Shown here piece by piece: positions 61,028 through 64,000 of a DNA stretch of 64,000 nt; the stretch's first letter is position 1, and the number at the start of each line of letters is the position of its first letter. Source of the stretch: Geosiphon pyriformis (taxonomy: Eukaryota > Glomeromycota > Glomeromycetes > Archaeosporales > Geosiphonaceae); the NCBI GenBank assembly GCA_016748015.1, contig JAAOMT010000198.1, forward strand, positions 238,894-302,893, written 5' to 3'. Made by a program: the position numbers and the translations under genes. Under the pieces are notes generated by a model. That model was not told where the DNA came from. It did not search any database and worked only from the letters and a program-made list of their open reading frames with translations.

Positions 61028-64000
61028 TGCAACTTTGACTTTTTTATAAAAAGAGAATCAGTGCTTTTGTCGGCGCGTATAAGGGCTAGCGGATATCTGA
61101 TTCAAAAATGCTGTGTTTATTTAAATTTATAATATATTTATTTCATAAAACAATCAAAATTTTGAAAAATCAAAAATATTGATTTTAGGTTTTTAATCAC
61201 ATTATTTAAATTATTATGGTAATTTATTTATTGCTAAGTTCTATATTAGGTTTAATTAATTTATTTATTTATTTTTGTATAATTAATTATTAATCATTTT
61301 ATATTATAATATTTATTTTACAAGTTTGGTATTATTAAATATTTATTATTTTATTAATAATAATTATATAAAAATAACTTTTTTTCTTTCATATTTTTAT
61401 GATCACAGCCAAAACAAAGTAAGAAAGTTATAACTTCTTTATTTTTTAAAGCAACTAGTAATATTTTTACTAATAAAGCACATATAATTATTAAAACTGC
61501 TTAATAATACTTTGTAAAAATGCTTTTCTTAAATAAAATAATTATTAGTTGTTAATTTTAAAACATTTTTTCGGCTTTAAATAAAGTTTTTTTTATTTTA
61601 AAGTTTTTTTAAAACAGTATATTAAGAATAATTTTAATGTAATTACTATTTTATTAAAAAGTTCCAGAATTTTTAATTATAAGTTAATAATTAAACTATT
61701 GTTTTTTTTATTGTTTTTTTTTATTGTTATTTAAATAATAATAAAAATTAAAATAATAAAAAATTAATATTTTTTTCTATTTTATAATACCAAAAAAATT
61801 TTTTTTTAATCTTTTTAAGTTTTTGTTTTAAATAATAACAATAAAAATATATTAATTAATTTTAATTTAAATTAATTTTTAATTATATTTTTTAATATAT
61901 TAATATTTAATTAATTTATTAGATTAGAAAACAAATATATATTATATTATTATTGATTATTATAAAACTATTTTTCTCTCTTTTTAGTAAAATATATAAT
62001 TAAATATTTCATAATAATATTATCTTATATTATAATAATATGTTATTTATAATATATAATTATAGCATAATATAATTATTTTAACTTATTGCATTGTTCT
62101 ATTTATATAAAAATAATCACAAATTTATGTCTAATTTAATATGTCTTTTATTTTCTAATTTAATACATTTTTTATTTATATCTTTTATTTTCTAATTTAT
62201 TATGTCTTTAATATTGTATTTTTGATTTTATTTATTATTAAACTCTTCTAATATGCAAGTTTTTCTAACTATATCATAATATAACAAATTTTATATTTAT
62301 GAAACTTATACAAATTAACATTAGAAATTTTACAATATATTTAAATATAATTATATAATAAACACAAAAATTCAGTATACCAAAATTTTAATTTATGTAC
62401 TAAGTACATTAATACATAGAAAAAATTTCAGTATAAATTTTTGCAAGAAATTAAAAAAATTAAAGAATACTTAACAATTTCAATTCTAATTCAAAATTTT
62501 TTGTATTTTTTATAACCAATACTATTATCTTAAAACTTTAAAACCATTTAAACTATCTTAACTTCAATTATTTTAAAGGCAATTAAAAAGATTATTGTAA
62601 ATAATATAACTTTTTTTAATGTTTTAACACAGAAAAAACTATAAAATTATTAATACAAGTAATAAAAAACTTACTAAATTTTAACAAATATATAATTCTA
62701 CTATTGACTTGAAAATTTAACATAATTTTCTGATTTGTATCACAAATTTCAAAAAAATTTTGTATAATAAGACTAAAAAAATAAAAAATATTAAAGCATT
62801 ATGTAAAATACCAAAGTAAAAATTAGGCAAAAAGCAAAAATCTTGAAAAAACATCAAAAATTTATAAAGTATAACTTATCTAGTTATTTATCTTTTTTGA
62901 TTTAATATTTAAAATTATATAAACATATTTATAAATATATTAAGTTTAAAACTATAAACAAAAAATAGAATTATTAAAACTATTAATTATTTTTATAAAA
63001 CTCTAAATTCAAAATATAATAAATATTTTTTTTATATTACTCTAAATAATTATTTATTGTCATATTAATCAACTATAATATTAGTAAAAACTTATTATCA
63101 TTCAGCCAATATAACAATTATTTCTGTTTTATAAAAAAAAATTATTATAATAATTATTAGTATTTTGCTTTAGTAAAAAAAGTTAAATAATTTGTAATTT
63201 TATTTCTATTCAATCTGTAATTATTTTATTAATAAACTTAAGTAATACAAATCATATTTTTTGTAATAATTAACTATTAATTTTTATTTATCTATAATAT
63301 AAAATTAGTACAAGCTTTGTTATTTATATAAATAATTTAAATTTATTGATATAAAATATTTATTTTGATAAAATATTAAAAATTAATAATTAAATCAAAC
63401 TTAATTGAGTTTTTTTAGTTAATAAAAACTCAAATAAAATTTTTTGCGATATAAAAAACATTTTTAAATATTGTAAAATATTTTATGTATTTAATTTTAA
63501 TTATTTTTCAATTAGAATATTTGCTTTTGATCAATTAACATATAATTTAATTAAGTATAATATGACAATACTTTCTTAAAAACTTGTTAAAATAATATTA
63601 CCAATTAATAAATATAGTTCTTATTTTAATTCTTAAAGCTAAAGTTTCAATTAAAACAAATTGAACCAAACTTTGGGTATTGTTTAAGTTCGGTTTAAAT
63701 TATAAACTAAACTAATTTTTTAAAATAGGTTTAATTCGAATTTAGCATTGAATCTTTTTGACAAGTTTGAATTTAGTTCAAGTTTGGTTTAAAATTCACA
63801 AACTTGTTCAAGTTTGATAATATTAAAAAAAGATATAATTTATACTATTTGTTCATTAATTATTATTTTGTTTAATTATTATAATCAATTAAAAAAATAT
63901 ATAAAACTATACATATATAATAATTCTACTCTTTAACTTACCAAAATGAATTTATTGTCATCATTATCCAATGTTACTAAAGATTTAAAATCCAAAATAA
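61028..64000. other. AT-rich desert to the window edge
   Basis: After a short NIC96 promoter region (to about 61,110) the sequence is nearly all A/T with no ORF, RNA gene or transposon protein recognised. The exception is a small block of related phrases at about 63,660-63,815, listed separately. Confidence 0.6.
63655..63820. repeat. Degenerate AAGTTTGGTTTAAA-type repeat
   Basis: Short related phrases recur: TTTAAGTTCGGTTTAAA, TTCAAGTTTGGTTTAAA, ACAAGTTTGAATTTAG and TTCAAGTTTGATAA. Spacing is irregular, so it looks like an eroded minisatellite rather than an active tandem array. Confidence 0.5.

Overview
This window reads as nuclear DNA of a very AT-rich fungus. Six housekeeping genes are cut by short (about 60-180 nt) spliceosomal introns. 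They sit as gene islands between AT-dominated deserts and decayed retroelements. The gene set (PRP38, BET5/TRAPPC1, a probable MHR1/mL67, YIP1, DBR1, DPM2, NIC96/NUP93) together with heavily decayed LINE arrays suggests an early-diverging Mucoromycota fungus, most likely an arbuscular mycorrhizal fungus (Glomeromycotina). The lineage call is inference; no marker gene fixes it.

Layout: 98-1388 PRP38 (+). 1389-3855 AT desert. 3856-5066 3' stump of a LINE (+, element A). 6101-12870 full-length LINE B (-). 14842-21632 full-length LINE C (-). 22072-23465 5'-truncated LINE C2 (-). 23769-30585 full-length LINE D (-, best preserved). 30778-30861 assembly gap. 31188-31983 BET5 (+). 32366-33229 probable MHR1 (-). 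33361-34482 YIP1 (+). 35792-38470 DBR1 (+). 39494-41397 Ser/Pro-rich unknown protein (+). 41781-42348 DPM2 (-). 43311-45015 LINE and ORF1-like scraps in both orientations. 45240-47090 Ty3/gypsy pol relic (-) with a dUTPase relic at 48152-48510 (-). 49320-56065 full-length but strongly decayed LINE E (+). 57210-61027 NIC96/NUP93 (-). 61028-64000 AT desert.

The LINEs form one family. ORF1 is gag-like with a CX2CX4HX4C knuckle. ORF2 has an AP-type endonuclease, a reverse transcriptase with an F(V/I)DD motif, an RNase H domain and a C-terminal CCHC finger. The 3' end is shared and followed by a short A-rich tail. In all four full-length copies the ORF1 stop and ORF2 start overlap as ATGA.

The host genes encode ordinary parts of splicing (PRP38, DBR1), ER-Golgi traffic (BET5, YIP1), dolichol-phosphate-mannose synthesis (DPM2), nuclear pore (NIC96) and probably the mitochondrial ribosome or recombination (MHR1). 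The most interesting host signal is in their introns. I derived 40 introns by phase and protein alignment; four are GC-AG, and two genes begin with coding micro-exons of 3 and 6 nt.
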